Origin: Myxococcales bacterium
GTDB lineage: Bacteria; Myxococcota_A; Bradymonadia; REDH01
DNA: 64,000 nt
Reading direction: 5' to 3'
Assembly: GCA_020633625.1 (NCBI GenBank)
Contig: JACKDJ010000016.1
Coordinates: 1-64,000, forward strand
Shown: in pieces, positions 17,167-27,607 of the stretch
How positions within the stretch are numbered: the stretch's first letter is position 1
How the letters are laid out: each line of letters begins with the position of its first letter
Notes under the pieces: model-generated
Seen by the model: the letters and a program-made list of their open reading frames with translations, nothing else
Database searches by the model: none
Told to the model about the DNA's origin: nothing
Program-made: the position numbers and the translations under genes

Positions 17167-17970
17167 TCAGTCCTCGAACGCGTGCTCCGCGTCGGGGTAG
17201 GTGCGGTCGCGAACTTCGCGCACGTACGCCTCCGTCGCGCCGCGGATTACGCCCGACAAGTCGGCGTACTTCTTGAGGAACTTCGGCGAGAAGGCGTCGT
17301 TCATGCCGAGCATGTCGTAGCAGACCAGCACCTGCCCGCTCGTCGCGTTTCCGGCGCCGATCCCGATGGTGGGGATGCGCAACGCCTCGGTCACCCGCGC
17401 CGCGACCGGCGCGGGAACGAGCTCCAGGACGATCGCATACGCGCCGGCCGCCTCGAGCGCGAGCGCGTCGGCGACGAGGTCGTCGGCCGCCGTGCCGCGC
17501 CCCTGCACGTAGTGGCCTCCAAACGCGTGGACAGACTGCGGCGTGAACCCGAGGTGACCCATCACCGGAACGCCGATCCCGACGATTTGGTCGACCAGCT
17601 CGGCCATCCGGCGGCCACCCTCCAGCTTCACCGCGTGGGCTCCGCTCTCCTTCATCACGCGGCAGGCGTTGGCCACGGACTCGGCGGTGCTGACGCCGTA
17701 GCTACCGAACGGCAGGTCTGCGACGACGTGCACCCGCTCGGTGCCACGGACGACGGCGGCAGTGTGGTAGATGATCTCGTCGACAGTGACCGGCAGCGTC
17801 GTCCCGCGGCCTTGGACCACGTTGCCGAGCGAGTCGCCGACGAGGATGGCGTCGACCCCGGCGCGCTCGAAGAGCGCCGCGAAGGTGGCGTCGTAGGCCG
17901 TGATCATCGAGATCGGCGTCCCCTCGTCACGCATCCGCTGGAGGGTCCGGGTCGAGGTCTTCTTGGCCAT
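17167..17970 (-). CDS. panB: 3-methyl-2-oxobutanoate hydroxymethyltransferase
   Basis: Adds a hydroxymethyl group from methylenetetrahydrofolate to ketoisovalerate, making ketopantoate. The 267-residue TIM barrel starts KKTSTRTLQRMRDEGTPI and shows ITAYDATFA, LVGDSLGNVVQG, and HLGFTPQSVHAFGG. ATG 17970 was chosen over upstream in-frame codons because it matches the family's short N-terminus. It is probably the first gene of panB-panC-pyrH-hemH, and is divergent from the lipoprotein gene at 18116. Confidence 0.96.
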   Translation of the reverse strand: MAKKTSTRTLQRMRDEGTPISMITAYDATFAALFERAGVDAILVGDSLGNVVQGRGTTLPVTVDEIIYHTAAVVRGTERVHVVADLPFGSYGVSTAESVANACRVMKESGAHAVKLEGGRRMAELVDQIVGIGVPVMGHLGFTPQSVHAFGGHYVQGRGTAADDLVADALALEAAGAYAIVLELVPAPVAARVTEALRIPTIGIGAGNATSGQVLVCYDMLGMNDAFSPKFLKKYADLSGVIRGATEAYVREVRDRTYPDAEHAFED

Positions 17971-18115
17971 GGAGTCGCCGGGCTGGAGCTCCCGCTCTGC
18001 TTCGTCGCCACGGCGCGCCCTGTCAACACGGCCGTCCGCTGCGCGCCGCCCACACCGTCGGCCTTCCCGAGCGAAAACTTGACGCGGAATGGCAGGTTGG
18101 GCAACTCGTGGGGGG

Positions 18116-18946
18116 ATGAATCCGAACCGGAGTTTCGCCGTGATGACGTCGCCCCTTCGTCGCCTCGCCTCGCTCGCCCTCGCGACCGCAGCGCTCACGG
18201 CCGCCGCGTGCGGAGGCAAGCAGGTCGATCTGTCGATCCCGGTCGACGAGGCGCGGCTGCTCAACTCCGACGTCTCGACGAGCTTCGTTCGGACCCGCGA
18301 CCTGCTCGCAGACACCGCGCAGACCGTCCGCGGTCTCGGCACTTTCCCCGACGGGATCGACGCCCAAGACGTTGACGTCGACCTCATCAGGCACGTCCTC
18401 AACGCGTGCGTCACGGAGACGCCCGAGATGGTCGCCGGCGCCGACCGCGACGCGCTGCCGCGCGGTGCGCGCGCGGAGCTCGGCCCCGAGAACGCGCCGC
18501 TGACCCAGCGCCCGGCCGTCGGTCGCATCGAGGCGTGCAACCCCTCGCGGATGCTCGCGCTCGAGAGCTATCTCGACGTTGTCTCGCCAGAGGAGCGCGA
18601 GTTCATCGTCGACCGAGTCCTCACCGTCGACGTCGTCCGCGTCAACCTCAAAGACGTTCTCGTCGCGCAAATCGCGGACGTCGAGCGCGTCGCCGCGCGC
18701 GCGCAGGCAGAGCTCCTCCGGCTGCGCTCGATCGCCAACGAGAAGCGCGCCATCGCGCAGACATCCGACCTCAGCGAAGAGGAGCGCCGCCGCGTCGAGG
18801 TCGACTTCGACCAGATCAGCGCCGAGCTGACGCAGGTCGAGGACGTCCTCTCGCAGCTCGACACGGAGCTCGGTGACTGGCAGCGGCTCCGGCGACAGCT
18901 CGTCGATGAGGCCGCCCAGAACATCACCGCGCTCGGCACCCGGTGA
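18116..18946 (+). CDS. Predicted lipoprotein with coiled coil
   Basis: A 276-residue protein with a signal peptide and lipobox TAAAC, so probably anchored in the outer membrane. The mature part has a short globular region with two cysteines, then a long helical segment rich in Glu, Arg and Ala (about residues 185-270) with heptad-like spacing predicting a coiled coil. I do not recognise the family. An alternative ATG nine codons downstream would give a shorter signal peptide and has a GGAG 10-12 bases upstream. The MASE1/CHASE kinase gene follows 31 bases later, so the pair may be co-transcribed. Confidence 0.65.
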   Translation: MNPNRSFAVMTSPLRRLASLALATAALTAAACGGKQVDLSIPVDEARLLNSDVSTSFVRTRDLLADTAQTVRGLGTFPDGIDAQDVDVDLIRHVLNACVTETPEMVAGADRDALPRGARAELGPENAPLTQRPAVGRIEACNPSRMLALESYLDVVSPEEREFIVDRVLTVDVVRVNLKDVLVAQIADVERVAARAQAELLRLRSIANEKRAIAQTSDLSEEERRRVEVDFDQISAELTQVEDVLSQLDTELGDWQRLRRQLVDEAAQNITALGTR

Positions 18947-18977
18947 CCTCGCCGCCGGGACAGGATCGCGCCCACCC

Positions 18978-21122
18978 GTGACTGGGCGCTCGCTGCTGAG
19001 GGGCCCCGCGGGGGCTCCAATCACTACCGCCGGGTACGTGTTGCTCGGACTGGTGGGCATCGCGATGACCCTACCGCCCGGCGTCGCAGCCCCGGTGTGG
19101 CCTGCAGCGGGGTGGGCCGTCGTCGCGGTGTCGCTAGGCGGACTCCGGCTGGTCCCGGCGGTATGGGCCGGATCGCTGGTCTCCAACCTCATCGCGCTCG
19201 GCGGTGCGCAGCCACTCCACATCGGAGCCGCCGCGGTCGCAGCCGTCGGCGCCGCCGGAGAGGCGGCCGTAGCGGCGCTCCTCGTGCAGCGCCTGGTCGG
19301 GAGCCCCGAGCGGCTGGTCAGGCCGCGCGACGTCTTCCGCTTCGTCGCCCTCGCCGGACCGGTCGCGTGCCTCGCGAGTGTCGCGGTCGGACCGACCATC
19401 TACCTCCGGCTCGGCCTGATCCCGTCGACCGCAGGGGCGTTCGAGCTGCTTTCCTGGTACATCGGTGACGTGATCGGCGTCATCGGCGTCACGCCGCTGC
19501 TGCTCGGCCTGATGGCCGAACCCAGAAAGCTGTGGCGGCCTCGGGTCACGCGCGTGGGCGTGCCCACGCTGGTCGCGCTCGCGTTCGTCGTCGCCGACTT
19601 CCACCTCGTGCGGGTCTCCGAGATCGAGGCCGCGCGCGCGGCATTCCACATCCGCGCCGCGCAGTCCGTTGCCGCGGTTGAGGAGTCGGTCGCCCGGGGA
19701 GTCGAGAACGTCGAGTCCGTGGCCAGCTACTTCATGGCATCGGAGTTCGTCACCGACGACGAGTTCGAGACCTTCGTCGAGCGCCCGCTGGGCCGAGCGA
19801 CCGGCGTCGTTGGCCTCGCGTGGGCTCCCGCGGACTCGCCGGACGGGGCGGTCCGGGTCGCTTACGCTCGGCCCGACGCCGACTGGGTCGGGATGGACCT
19901 CGAAGCAGACCCCACTCGCGCGGCGCTCATCGCCGATGCGCGCCGAGCCGGCAGCGCGATCTCAACGCTGCTGCCGGACACCGGCGACGGGCCGCGCGTG
20001 CTCTACGCTGTGTGGGTTGGTAGCGGCGGGCAGCCCGGCTATGTCGTCGGGCGCCTCGACCTGCGCGCGCTCGCGGCCGGAGCACGCGTCGGCGAAGACC
20101 TCGCTCGCGTCGGGTTGACCGACGTCACCGAGCCAAACTCCCCGCTCCCGCTCCTGCAGGCGGTGCCAGGGGCGGAGACGTGGGGCTCCAACGTCGCGAT
20201 CGGCGGCCGGCAGTGGCGATTCTCCGTAGGAATCGATGCTGTCGGCCTCGGCGCCGGCGCGCGCCGCCAGCTCGTCGCCACGTTCATCTTCGGCGTCAGC
20301 TTCGTTGCCGGGTGCGCCTGCCTCTTGCTCGTGCTGTCTGGCCGCACCGCCGAACTCGAGCTCGAGACGGAGCAGCGGCGGGACGCGGAGCGGGAGCTAG
20401 CGCGAGCCGCCGACGAGCTTGCGCGCTCGAACCGAGACCTCGAGCAGTTCGCATACGTCGCGTCGCACGACCTTCGCGCGCCGCTTCGCGCCATCCGTGG
20501 ACTTGCGTCCTGGATCGCTGCGGACGCCGAGGCCGTGCTCCCTGCGACGTCGCGCGACAACCTCGGCCTGCTACAGAACCGCGCCGCGCGGCTGGACGCG
20601 ATGGTCGAGGGGCTCCTCAGCTACTCCCGCGCCGGTCGATGGAGGCAGGCCCCCGAACCCGTCGCGCTCGACCTGTTGGCGCGTGAAGCCGGGCAGCTCG
20701 CGGGGCTCACCGAGGCCTTCGCTCTCGAGATCGCTGCGCCAGAGACCGTGGTCGCGCACCGAGCCGCGTTGCAGCAGGTCCTCACGAACCTGATCGCCAA
20801 CGCGATCCGCCACCACGACCGAGGGGGCGGCGTGATCCGCGTGACGGCGTCGCCGCGCGGCGACTTCGTCGAGGTGCGCGTCTCGGACGATGGCCCAGGG
20901 ATCGAGCCCGCCGACCACGCGCGCGTCTTCGAGCTCTTCAAGACGCTCCGGAGCCGCGACGAGGTCGAGGGGAGCGGCCTCGGCCTCTCCATCGTCAAGC
21001 GGCTCGTCGAGTCCGAGGGAGGCGCGGTGCGCATCGAGTCCGGCCCGGGCCGAGGCGCGACCTTCGTGTTCACGTGGCCGCGCAACACCGAGCATCCGCC
21101 CGAGCTGTCCCCGAACGGCTGA
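18978..21122 (+). CDS. MASE1/CHASE-domain sensor histidine kinase
   Basis: A 714-residue membrane kinase. The N-terminal third holds about eight transmembrane helices of MASE1 type (WPAAGWAVVAVSLGGLRLVP). A CHASE extracytoplasmic sensor domain follows (about residues 215-400; SVARGVENVESVASYFMAS), bounded by a second membrane helix. The cytoplasmic part has a phosphoacceptor motif SHDLRAPLRA (His497), then a HATPase with NLIANAIRHH, DDGPGIEP and GSGLGLSIVKRL. The GTG at 18978 was chosen because an upstream ATG would put 74 bases inside the previous gene. CHASE domains sense small extracellular ligands in other systems. No partner regulator is adjacent. Confidence 0.88.
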   Translation: MTGRSLLRGPAGAPITTAGYVLLGLVGIAMTLPPGVAAPVWPAAGWAVVAVSLGGLRLVPAVWAGSLVSNLIALGGAQPLHIGAAAVAAVGAAGEAAVAALLVQRLVGSPERLVRPRDVFRFVALAGPVACLASVAVGPTIYLRLGLIPSTAGAFELLSWYIGDVIGVIGVTPLLLGLMAEPRKLWRPRVTRVGVPTLVALAFVVADFHLVRVSEIEAARAAFHIRAAQSVAAVEESVARGVENVESVASYFMASEFVTDDEFETFVERPLGRATGVVGLAWAPADSPDGAVRVAYARPDADWVGMDLEADPTRAALIADARRAGSAISTLLPDTGDGPRVLYAVWVGSGGQPGYVVGRLDLRALAAGARVGEDLARVGLTDVTEPNSPLPLLQAVPGAETWGSNVAIGGRQWRFSVGIDAVGLGAGARRQLVATFIFGVSFVAGCACLLLVLSGRTAELELETEQRRDAERELARAADELARSNRDLEQFAYVASHDLRAPLRAIRGLASWIAADAEAVLPATSRDNLGLLQNRAARLDAMVEGLLSYSRAGRWRQAPEPVALDLLAREAGQLAGLTEAFALEIAAPETVVAHRAALQQVLTNLIANAIRHHDRGGGVIRVTASPRGDFVEVRVSDDGPGIEPADHARVFELFKTLRSRDEVEGSGLGLSIVKRLVESEGGAVRIESGPGRGATFVFTWPRNTEHPPELSPNG

Positions 21123-21148
21123 GCGCGCGTCGCGCCCGGCCGTTCGGG
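21110..21148. terminator. Candidate bidirectional terminator hairpin
   Basis: Perfect 10-bp arms, CCCGAACGGC (21110-21119) and GCCGTTCGGG (21139-21148), with a GC-rich loop. The hairpin overlaps the kinase stop codon and ends 6 bases before the stop of the convergent Bor-like gene. There is no T-tract, as is usual for intrinsic hairpins in GC-rich genomes. Confidence 0.55.
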
Positions 21149-21154
21149 CTGCGG

Positions 21155-21580
21155 CTACTCGCGGTTCGCCAGCTCAGTGGCCACGAACGCAGCGACCTCG
21201 GGGTCCGAGTTGACCAGCTCCTGCGCGAGCGCCGGCGTGATCTCGAAGGACACGTCCACCGGCTGGGGCGCCTCTGCACCCGCCACTGCACAGTAGATTC
21301 GCACCTCGGTCGGTGTGTAGATCCCGCCCGTGAGCGAGGACAGAATCCCGTCGACGATCGAGATCTTGTTCTGGATCCGCGCGATCGCGCCCGGGCACAC
21401 GGTGGTCAGATCGACCTCGCCCGACAGGTTCGCGAGGCCCCAGAACAGGTGGTGGTGCCACTCCTTGTACGCCGGCACCGACGCCTGCGTGACCGAGCCG
21501 TTGACGAAGTAGTGGCGGTAGCAGCCCGTCAGCGAGGACGAGAGCGCCGCAGCGACCAGGACGAACGACAGCTTGCGCAT
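21155..21580 (-). CDS. Bor/Iss-family lipoprotein
   Basis: A 141-residue lipoprotein (lipobox LTGC, Cys20) that matches the layout of the phage lambda Bor / E. coli Iss serum-survival family. The features are HYFVNGSV near the N-terminus, W-HHHLFWGL, a conserved VDLTTVCPG, and the GIYTPTEVRIYC signature. It extends about 35 residues past the usual C-terminal YC. In enterobacteria Bor is an outer-membrane lipoprotein made by lysogens. Here no phage genes are nearby, so it looks like a chromosomal family member whose role is unknown. Confidence 0.75.
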   Translation of the reverse strand: MRKLSFVLVAAALSSSLTGCYRHYFVNGSVTQASVPAYKEWHHHLFWGLANLSGEVDLTTVCPGAIARIQNKISIVDGILSSLTGGIYTPTEVRIYCAVAGAEAPQPVDVSFEITPALAQELVNSDPEVAAFVATELANRE

Positions 21581-21734
21581 TCCAGACTCCGATCAGCGGG
21601 AGGGACACGTCGGCGCACACGCGCCACGTAGGGCGGTGTACCATAGCGGCGGCGACGCCCGCCACACGAGACTGTCCGCACGAGGCGCGCCGGGACGCCC
21701 GCGGGGGGCGCTCCCGGACCGTGCCGCGGTCCTG

Positions 21735-23440
<1,706 letters not shown>

Positions 23441-23444
<4 letters not shown>

Positions 23445-23818
23445 GTCGGCCAGCGGGCCTCGCCGTGCACGGGAACGTCGACGCCCGCCGCCTGTGCGGT
23501 CGCGAGCAGTGCGACGAGTCGGCGGCCGAGCTCGTCGCGGTAGTCGCCGGGCCCCGGCTCTCCGGCCGCATGCAGGTGCAGCAGCAGGTGCTCGAGCTCA
23601 CGCGCGGCCACGCCGACGGCGGCGAAGCCGAATGTGGCGGCCGTGCCCGCGAGATTGTGCGCCTCGCGGGCCGCAGACACGGCGCCCGTCGCCGACCACG
23701 CATCGCGCAGCGGCGTCACTTCTCCGATGATCGCGACCAGCCGCGCTGGCAGCTTCTGCGCATACGACGCTTGGAGTCGCTGAACCCGGAGCGCCAGCTC
23801 GTCGTTCGAGATTGCCAT
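23441..23818 (-). CDS. Histidine phosphotransfer (Hpt) protein
   Basis: A 125-residue all-helical protein. REAHNLAGTAATFGF is the Hpt motif, with the phosphorylated His54 followed by small residues. Hpt proteins pass phosphate from the receiver of a hybrid kinase to a response regulator. Coupling to the NtrC-type regulator immediately downstream suggests that protein is the acceptor. A candidate donor in this window is the hybrid kinase at 47186-49105, which has its own receiver but no Hpt. That link is inference. Confidence 0.8.
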
Positions 23819-23926
23819 GGTTCACGGGTGGGGGCGCTCACGCACTGAGCGACCTGGGATGGGTACCCCAAGGAGGCGGCGAGCGCCAGCCCCGCCGGCA
23901 ACGGCGCGCGCCGCGGGCCGACACGA

Positions 23927-23960
23927 CGACGCCCGAGCGCGCGGGGCGGCTCGGGCGTCG
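23927..23960 (-). terminator. Candidate terminator after the OmpA-family gene
   Basis: A perfect 12-bp inverted repeat, CGACGCCCGAGC / GCTCGGGCGTCG, with a 10-base loop lies about 48 bases past the OmpA-family stop. No T-tract follows on the minus strand. The strong stem and position argue for a transcription end. It also lies in the leader of the Hpt gene. Confidence 0.6.
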
Positions 23961-24007
23961 AGGGAGTCACCGCGGCGAGGTCGCCGCAGCATGGTCACTG
24001 CCGCTGG

Positions 24008-25834
24008 TTACTGCCCGCAGGTGTTGTCCTGCTCGACGATCCGGAAGTCGACGCGACGGTTCGTCGCGCGGCCCTCCGACGTCGTGTTCTCTGCGATCGG
24101 TCGCGACTCGCCGTAGCCGATCGAGTCGAGGCGTGCGGCGTCGATCCCGGCGTTCGTCAGGTAGGTCCGGACCGAGGCCGCGCGGCGGTTCGACAGATCG
24201 AGGTTGTGCTCGTCGGAGCCGCGGTCGTCGGTGTTGCCCTCGACGCGCACCAGCCGAATGTAGCTCGCGCCGCGCAGCACGCCGGCGATCTGGTCGAGCA
24301 GCGGGTACGACCGACGCTGGATCACATCGCTGTCGGTGTCGAAGTAGACCGACTCCCGGATCTCGATGGCGTCACAGGTCAGCGACACGAGGCCCTCGCC
24401 CTCCTCGGGGCAGCCGTCCTCGTCTTCGACACCGTCGAAGTCCTCGGGCACGTTCGGGCACGGGTCGTCGACGTCGGGCTTGCCGTCGCGGTCGTTGTCC
24501 GGGTCGGGGCAGCCGTCGGCGTCCTCGAAGTCATCGACGTCCTCCGGCTGGTTCGGGCACGAGTCATTGACATCGAGGATGCCGTCCTCGTCGTTGTCCG
24601 GGTCGGGGCAGCCGTCGACGTCCTCGAACTGATCGACGTCTTCGGGCTCGAGCGGGCACTCGTCACGGACGTCGATGATCCCGTCGCCGTCGTTGTCCGG
24701 GTCAGGGCAGCCGTCGAGGTCTTCGAAGTCGTCCTTGTCCTCGGGGTCGAGCGGGCACTCGTCGATCGTGTCGCGGATGCCGTCCTCGTCGTTGTCCACG
24801 TCGGGGCAGCCGTCGCCGTCGCGGTACTCGTCGAAGTCCTCCGCCTCGAGCGGGCACGCGTCTTCACTGTTCGGGAAGCCGTCGTCGTCCCGGTCCGGGT
24901 CGGCGCCGCCGGCATATCCCACGCCGACGAACAGCCGGAAGTCAGGTGAGCCGGCGCCCCCGATCAGGCCGGTTCCGCCGCCAGCCTCAACAGCGGCGCC
25001 GGCTTCGGACACGTACCGGACACCCAAGAGCAGCTCTGTCGGCAGCTCCTCGACCGCGAGATCGTCTGCGGTAAGACCAGCGGCGCCGTGCACTTCGCCG
25101 ATCACGCGGAGCGCGTCGTCCAGCGCGACTGGCGCGTCGACGGCGACACCCCACGTGAACTGGTTGCCGACGTTCAGGTTGGAGAGCAGGTCCGACTGCG
25201 GACGGAACATCGCGCCCGCGTTCAGGCTCAAACGAAGCCCGGAGGACAGCGCGTAGTCGAACGCGAGCTGTGGGTTCGCGCGGAACCCTTCGCCCTGCCA
25301 GTCCTCCTCGCTACCGGTCGGCAGCAGCAGGTCCGCGACGATGCCGAGCGCCGGTCCCGCGCCGCCGTCGCGGCTGCGGTCGAAGAACGTGATCGCGGGC
25401 ACGACGCGCACGGTGCCGACACCGAAGCCTCCCTGTGCCCCGGTCGCCCCGTCGACCCCGTCGACCCGATCACCCGTCTGCACGAGGATCAGCGGGATGT
25501 CGAACCCGATCTCGAGGAAGCGTGCGATGCCGACCGCGCCGAGGATGTCGAGCGCGAGCTGCTCCGAGACGACGTCGCCGAACCGGAGCGTCTGCGTGTC
25601 GCTGCGACGAACGATCAGCGGGTCGTTGGCGTAGTTCAACACCAACCCGAGCTCCCACTCGCCGTTCGTCAGGATCTCGGCCGAGTGTACCGTGAACGCG
25701 TTCGTCGTCTGACTCGCGGCAGGCCGAAACTGCTGCACGTCGAACTGCTGCGCCGACACCGTCGACGGCAAGGCCGCGACGGCAACCGCGGCGCAGACGA
25801 ACCGCGCGCGGGAGGAGAGAGTCTTCGAGTTCAT
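24008..25834 (-). CDS. OmpA-family outer-membrane protein with thrombospondin type 3 repeats
   Basis: A 608-residue protein. The Sec signal peptide ends TVSAQ. An N-terminal beta-barrel-like domain covers about residues 25-330. Five acidic Ca-binding thrombospondin type 3 repeats follow, each containing DGCPD-x-DND. The C-terminal OmpA/MotB domain binds peptidoglycan: YFDTDSDVI, then VEGNTDDRGSDEHNLDLS and the RATNRRVDF end. Such proteins tether the outer membrane to the cell wall. ATG 25834 was chosen because it places the signal peptide at the start. A 12-bp hairpin lies downstream. Confidence 0.92.
   Translation of the reverse strand: MNSKTLSSRARFVCAAVAVAALPSTVSAQQFDVQQFRPAASQTTNAFTVHSAEILTNGEWELGLVLNYANDPLIVRRSDTQTLRFGDVVSEQLALDILGAVGIARFLEIGFDIPLILVQTGDRVDGVDGATGAQGGFGVGTVRVVPAITFFDRSRDGGAGPALGIVADLLLPTGSEEDWQGEGFRANPQLAFDYALSSGLRLSLNAGAMFRPQSDLLSNLNVGNQFTWGVAVDAPVALDDALRVIGEVHGAAGLTADDLAVEELPTELLLGVRYVSEAGAAVEAGGGTGLIGGAGSPDFRLFVGVGYAGGADPDRDDDGFPNSEDACPLEAEDFDEYRDGDGCPDVDNDEDGIRDTIDECPLDPEDKDDFEDLDGCPDPDNDGDGIIDVRDECPLEPEDVDQFEDVDGCPDPDNDEDGILDVNDSCPNQPEDVDDFEDADGCPDPDNDRDGKPDVDDPCPNVPEDFDGVEDEDGCPEEGEGLVSLTCDAIEIRESVYFDTDSDVIQRRSYPLLDQIAGVLRGASYIRLVRVEGNTDDRGSDEHNLDLSNRRAASVRTYLTNAGIDAARLDSIGYGESRPIAENTTSEGRATNRRVDFRIVEQDNTCGQ
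24402..24905 (-). repeat. Five thrombospondin type 3 repeats in the OmpA-family gene
   Basis: Tandem units of roughly 99 bases encode Asp-rich Ca-binding repeats in the linker between barrel and OmpA domain. The DNA units share long near-identical stretches (the DGCPDPDND block), so recombination could change the repeat number. Confidence 0.8.
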
Positions 25835-25975
25835 TGGACTTCCGGGGCGATTCGAACGCTGAGGTCGGGGACGATCCCGGACCATCTCAACTCAACCACG
25901 ACCACGCTGCCAAAATCCGCCGGCTGTGCGCCTCGACATCACACCGGAGGTCGCGGCACACACCCGCGCCTGCCA

Positions 25976-26989
25976 TCACGGTGCCGAAGGCGTCCGCGTG
26001 TACGAGTAGCCGAACGACAGCAGCAGCGAGTTCGTCACCTGCCACTCCTCCAGGATCTGCGGCACACGCAGCAGCCCGAGCTGGTACTGCACCGACGCCC
26101 AGTCGTTCAGGCGCGCGCCGAAGTTCGCGCCAATCTCGATGTTCGTCGCAGCGATCGCGTCCAGGTCCGTCTCGACGGACGAATAGAACGGGATCATCAC
26201 TTCCGCGCGGGCACCGTAGCTGACCGCGCCCTCGTCGGCCGTACCGTAGGCTTCCAGCGCGCCCTCGGCGCCGGCCTGCATGTACGTCTGCAGCGCCTTG
26301 ACCTCGATCTCCGCCGTCGCGCCGTCGTCATCGACGACGTAGCTGCCATCTGCGAGCGTCTCGCGGGCGCCCGCGCCGAGGCGGATGTCGACCGTGATCG
26401 CCGTGGCCTCCTGGGGACGCGCGAACACGCCAGCCGACTGCTTCAGGTACGTCGGCGCAAACGAGCGCGTCAGCAGCAGGCGGTCGCGCGGCGTCAGGGT
26501 CTCGCCGTCGCGCACGTAGACGACGTCGCCCGATCGAACGTCGACGCCGTCGAAGATCGACGTCCGACCGCTCGCGCGAACGTAAGGGCCGATCCACGGC
26601 GCGCCCGGCACATGGAAGAAGTAGACCGACTCGAGCGACAACACGTCAGCCGACTTCACCATGTCGTCGACCACCGGCGTCCGAGACACGGCCTCCGACA
26701 GCAGTCCCGTCAGCCGCAGTTCGTGGCTCCCCCGCCACATCGAGCCCGCGTAGGCGATGTTCGCAGACAGCGTCACCGTCGTCCCGTCGGTCTGACCCGC
26801 CACGCTGTGGCTGCCGCCGACCTGCAGCGCTGCGCCGAGGTCGAGCTGGTGACTCCAACCATCGAGGTGGTCCGGCGTCTCCGTCGTCACCTCCTCCGGA
26901 ACGTACTCCGTCTCGAGCGCCAACGCCGGCGACGCCGCGCCGGCGACCGCCGCGAGCCCGACCGCGACCCGAAGTCCACGTAGCTTCAT
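25976..26989 (-). CDS. Predicted outer-membrane beta-barrel protein
   Basis: A 337-residue protein with a signal peptide (GLAAVAGAASPALA) and alternating beta strands to the end, typical of a barrel. No family was recognised. The N-terminal mature part is acidic (VPEEVTTETPDHLDG). ATG 26989 was preferred to one five codons upstream because it gives a compact signal peptide. It lies 141 bases upstream of the OmpA-family gene on the same strand, and may be co-expressed, though the spacer is large enough for a promoter. A divergent CheY-like gene starts at 27221. Confidence 0.7.
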   Translation of the reverse strand: MKLRGLRVAVGLAAVAGAASPALALETEYVPEEVTTETPDHLDGWSHQLDLGAALQVGGSHSVAGQTDGTTVTLSANIAYAGSMWRGSHELRLTGLLSEAVSRTPVVDDMVKSADVLSLESVYFFHVPGAPWIGPYVRASGRTSIFDGVDVRSGDVVYVRDGETLTPRDRLLLTRSFAPTYLKQSAGVFARPQEATAITVDIRLGAGARETLADGSYVVDDDGATAEIEVKALQTYMQAGAEGALEAYGTADEGAVSYGARAEVMIPFYSSVETDLDAIAATNIEIGANFGARLNDWASVQYQLGLLRVPQILEEWQVTNSLLLSFGYSYTRTPSAP

Positions 26990-27220
26990 CTGCAGCTCCA
27001 ACATCTGTCGAGGGATTCTCCGACGCGCTCTGCACTGCGAGCCACGGCACCCGCCGCCGTCGAGAGTCGCTCGTCAATAGCACGGTAGGGCGCAGGTTCG
27101 CCACTTCCCAGTGCGAATCTGCCTACATTGGCCCACGCCCCCGCACATGCGCCGCGCTCTGCCTTGCGACAGCCCAGGCCGTGTGCGAAGCTGTCAACAC
27201 CCTGGAACCCAGCGGACCGC

Positions 27221-27607
27221 ATGCTCCGATGCGTGCTGCTCGTCGATGACGACTCCGATATCCGCCTCGTCGGCGAGCTCGCACTCGCGGCGGTCGGCGG
27301 ACTCGAGACACACCTCGCCGACTCCGGACACGAGGCGCTCCGCATCGCGCGCGACGTCGGCCCCGATCTCATCCTCCTCGACGTCATGATGCCGAAGATG
27401 GATGGGCCGGCGACCCTCGCCGCCCTGCGTGCCGACCCTTCGCTCGCGACGATCCCCGTCGCGTTCTGCACCGCGCGAGCGCAGCAGCACGAGGTCGAGG
27501 CGCTCCGGGCTCTCGGAGCCATCGGCGTCATCGCGAAGCCGTTCGACCCAATGACGCTGGCCGCTCAGGCGCGCGAACTCTACGCCGGCGCGACGTCCGG
27601 GCCCTAG
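27221..27607 (+). CDS. Single-domain response regulator (CheY-like)
   Basis: A 128-residue receiver with no output domain. The acidic pair is at 10-11 (LLVDDDSD), phosphoacceptor Asp54 in LILLDVMMPKMDG, a Thr switch residue in FCTARAQ and Lys in IAKPFDP. Stand-alone receivers act in phosphorelays or by binding partners. ATG 27221 was selected because it begins the first beta strand. Its TAG stop overlaps the TAG of the convergent lipoprotein gene through the palindrome CTAG (27604-27607). The 231-base spacer upstream, shared with the divergent barrel gene, holds no gene. Confidence 0.88.
   Translation: MLRCVLLVDDDSDIRLVGELALAAVGGLETHLADSGHEALRIARDVGPDLILLDVMMPKMDGPATLAALRADPSLATIPVAFCTARAQQHEVEALRALGAIGVIAKPFDPMTLAAQARELYAGATSGP

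Noticed and set aside
17998..18026. Perfect TTGACA upstream of panB
   Set aside because: At 17 bases the -10 would be GAAGCA, a single match to consensus. It is too weak to list as a promoter.
18023..19399. Long open frame of 458 codons on the minus strand
   Set aside because: It lies opposite panB's start, a lipoprotein and the kinase gene. Its translation is Arg/Ala-rich without any recognisable domain, as expected for antisense frames in GC-rich DNA.
25864..25884. Imperfect hairpin GGTCGGGGA / TCCCGGACC before the OmpA-family gene
   Set aside because: One mismatch in a 9-bp stem with a 3-base loop. It is upstream of the gene, not downstream of the barrel gene's end, and shows no promoter partner.
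27191..27196. TTGACA on the minus strand upstream of the barrel protein
   Set aside because: No -10-like hexamer lies 16-18 bases away, and it is over 200 bases from the gene start.
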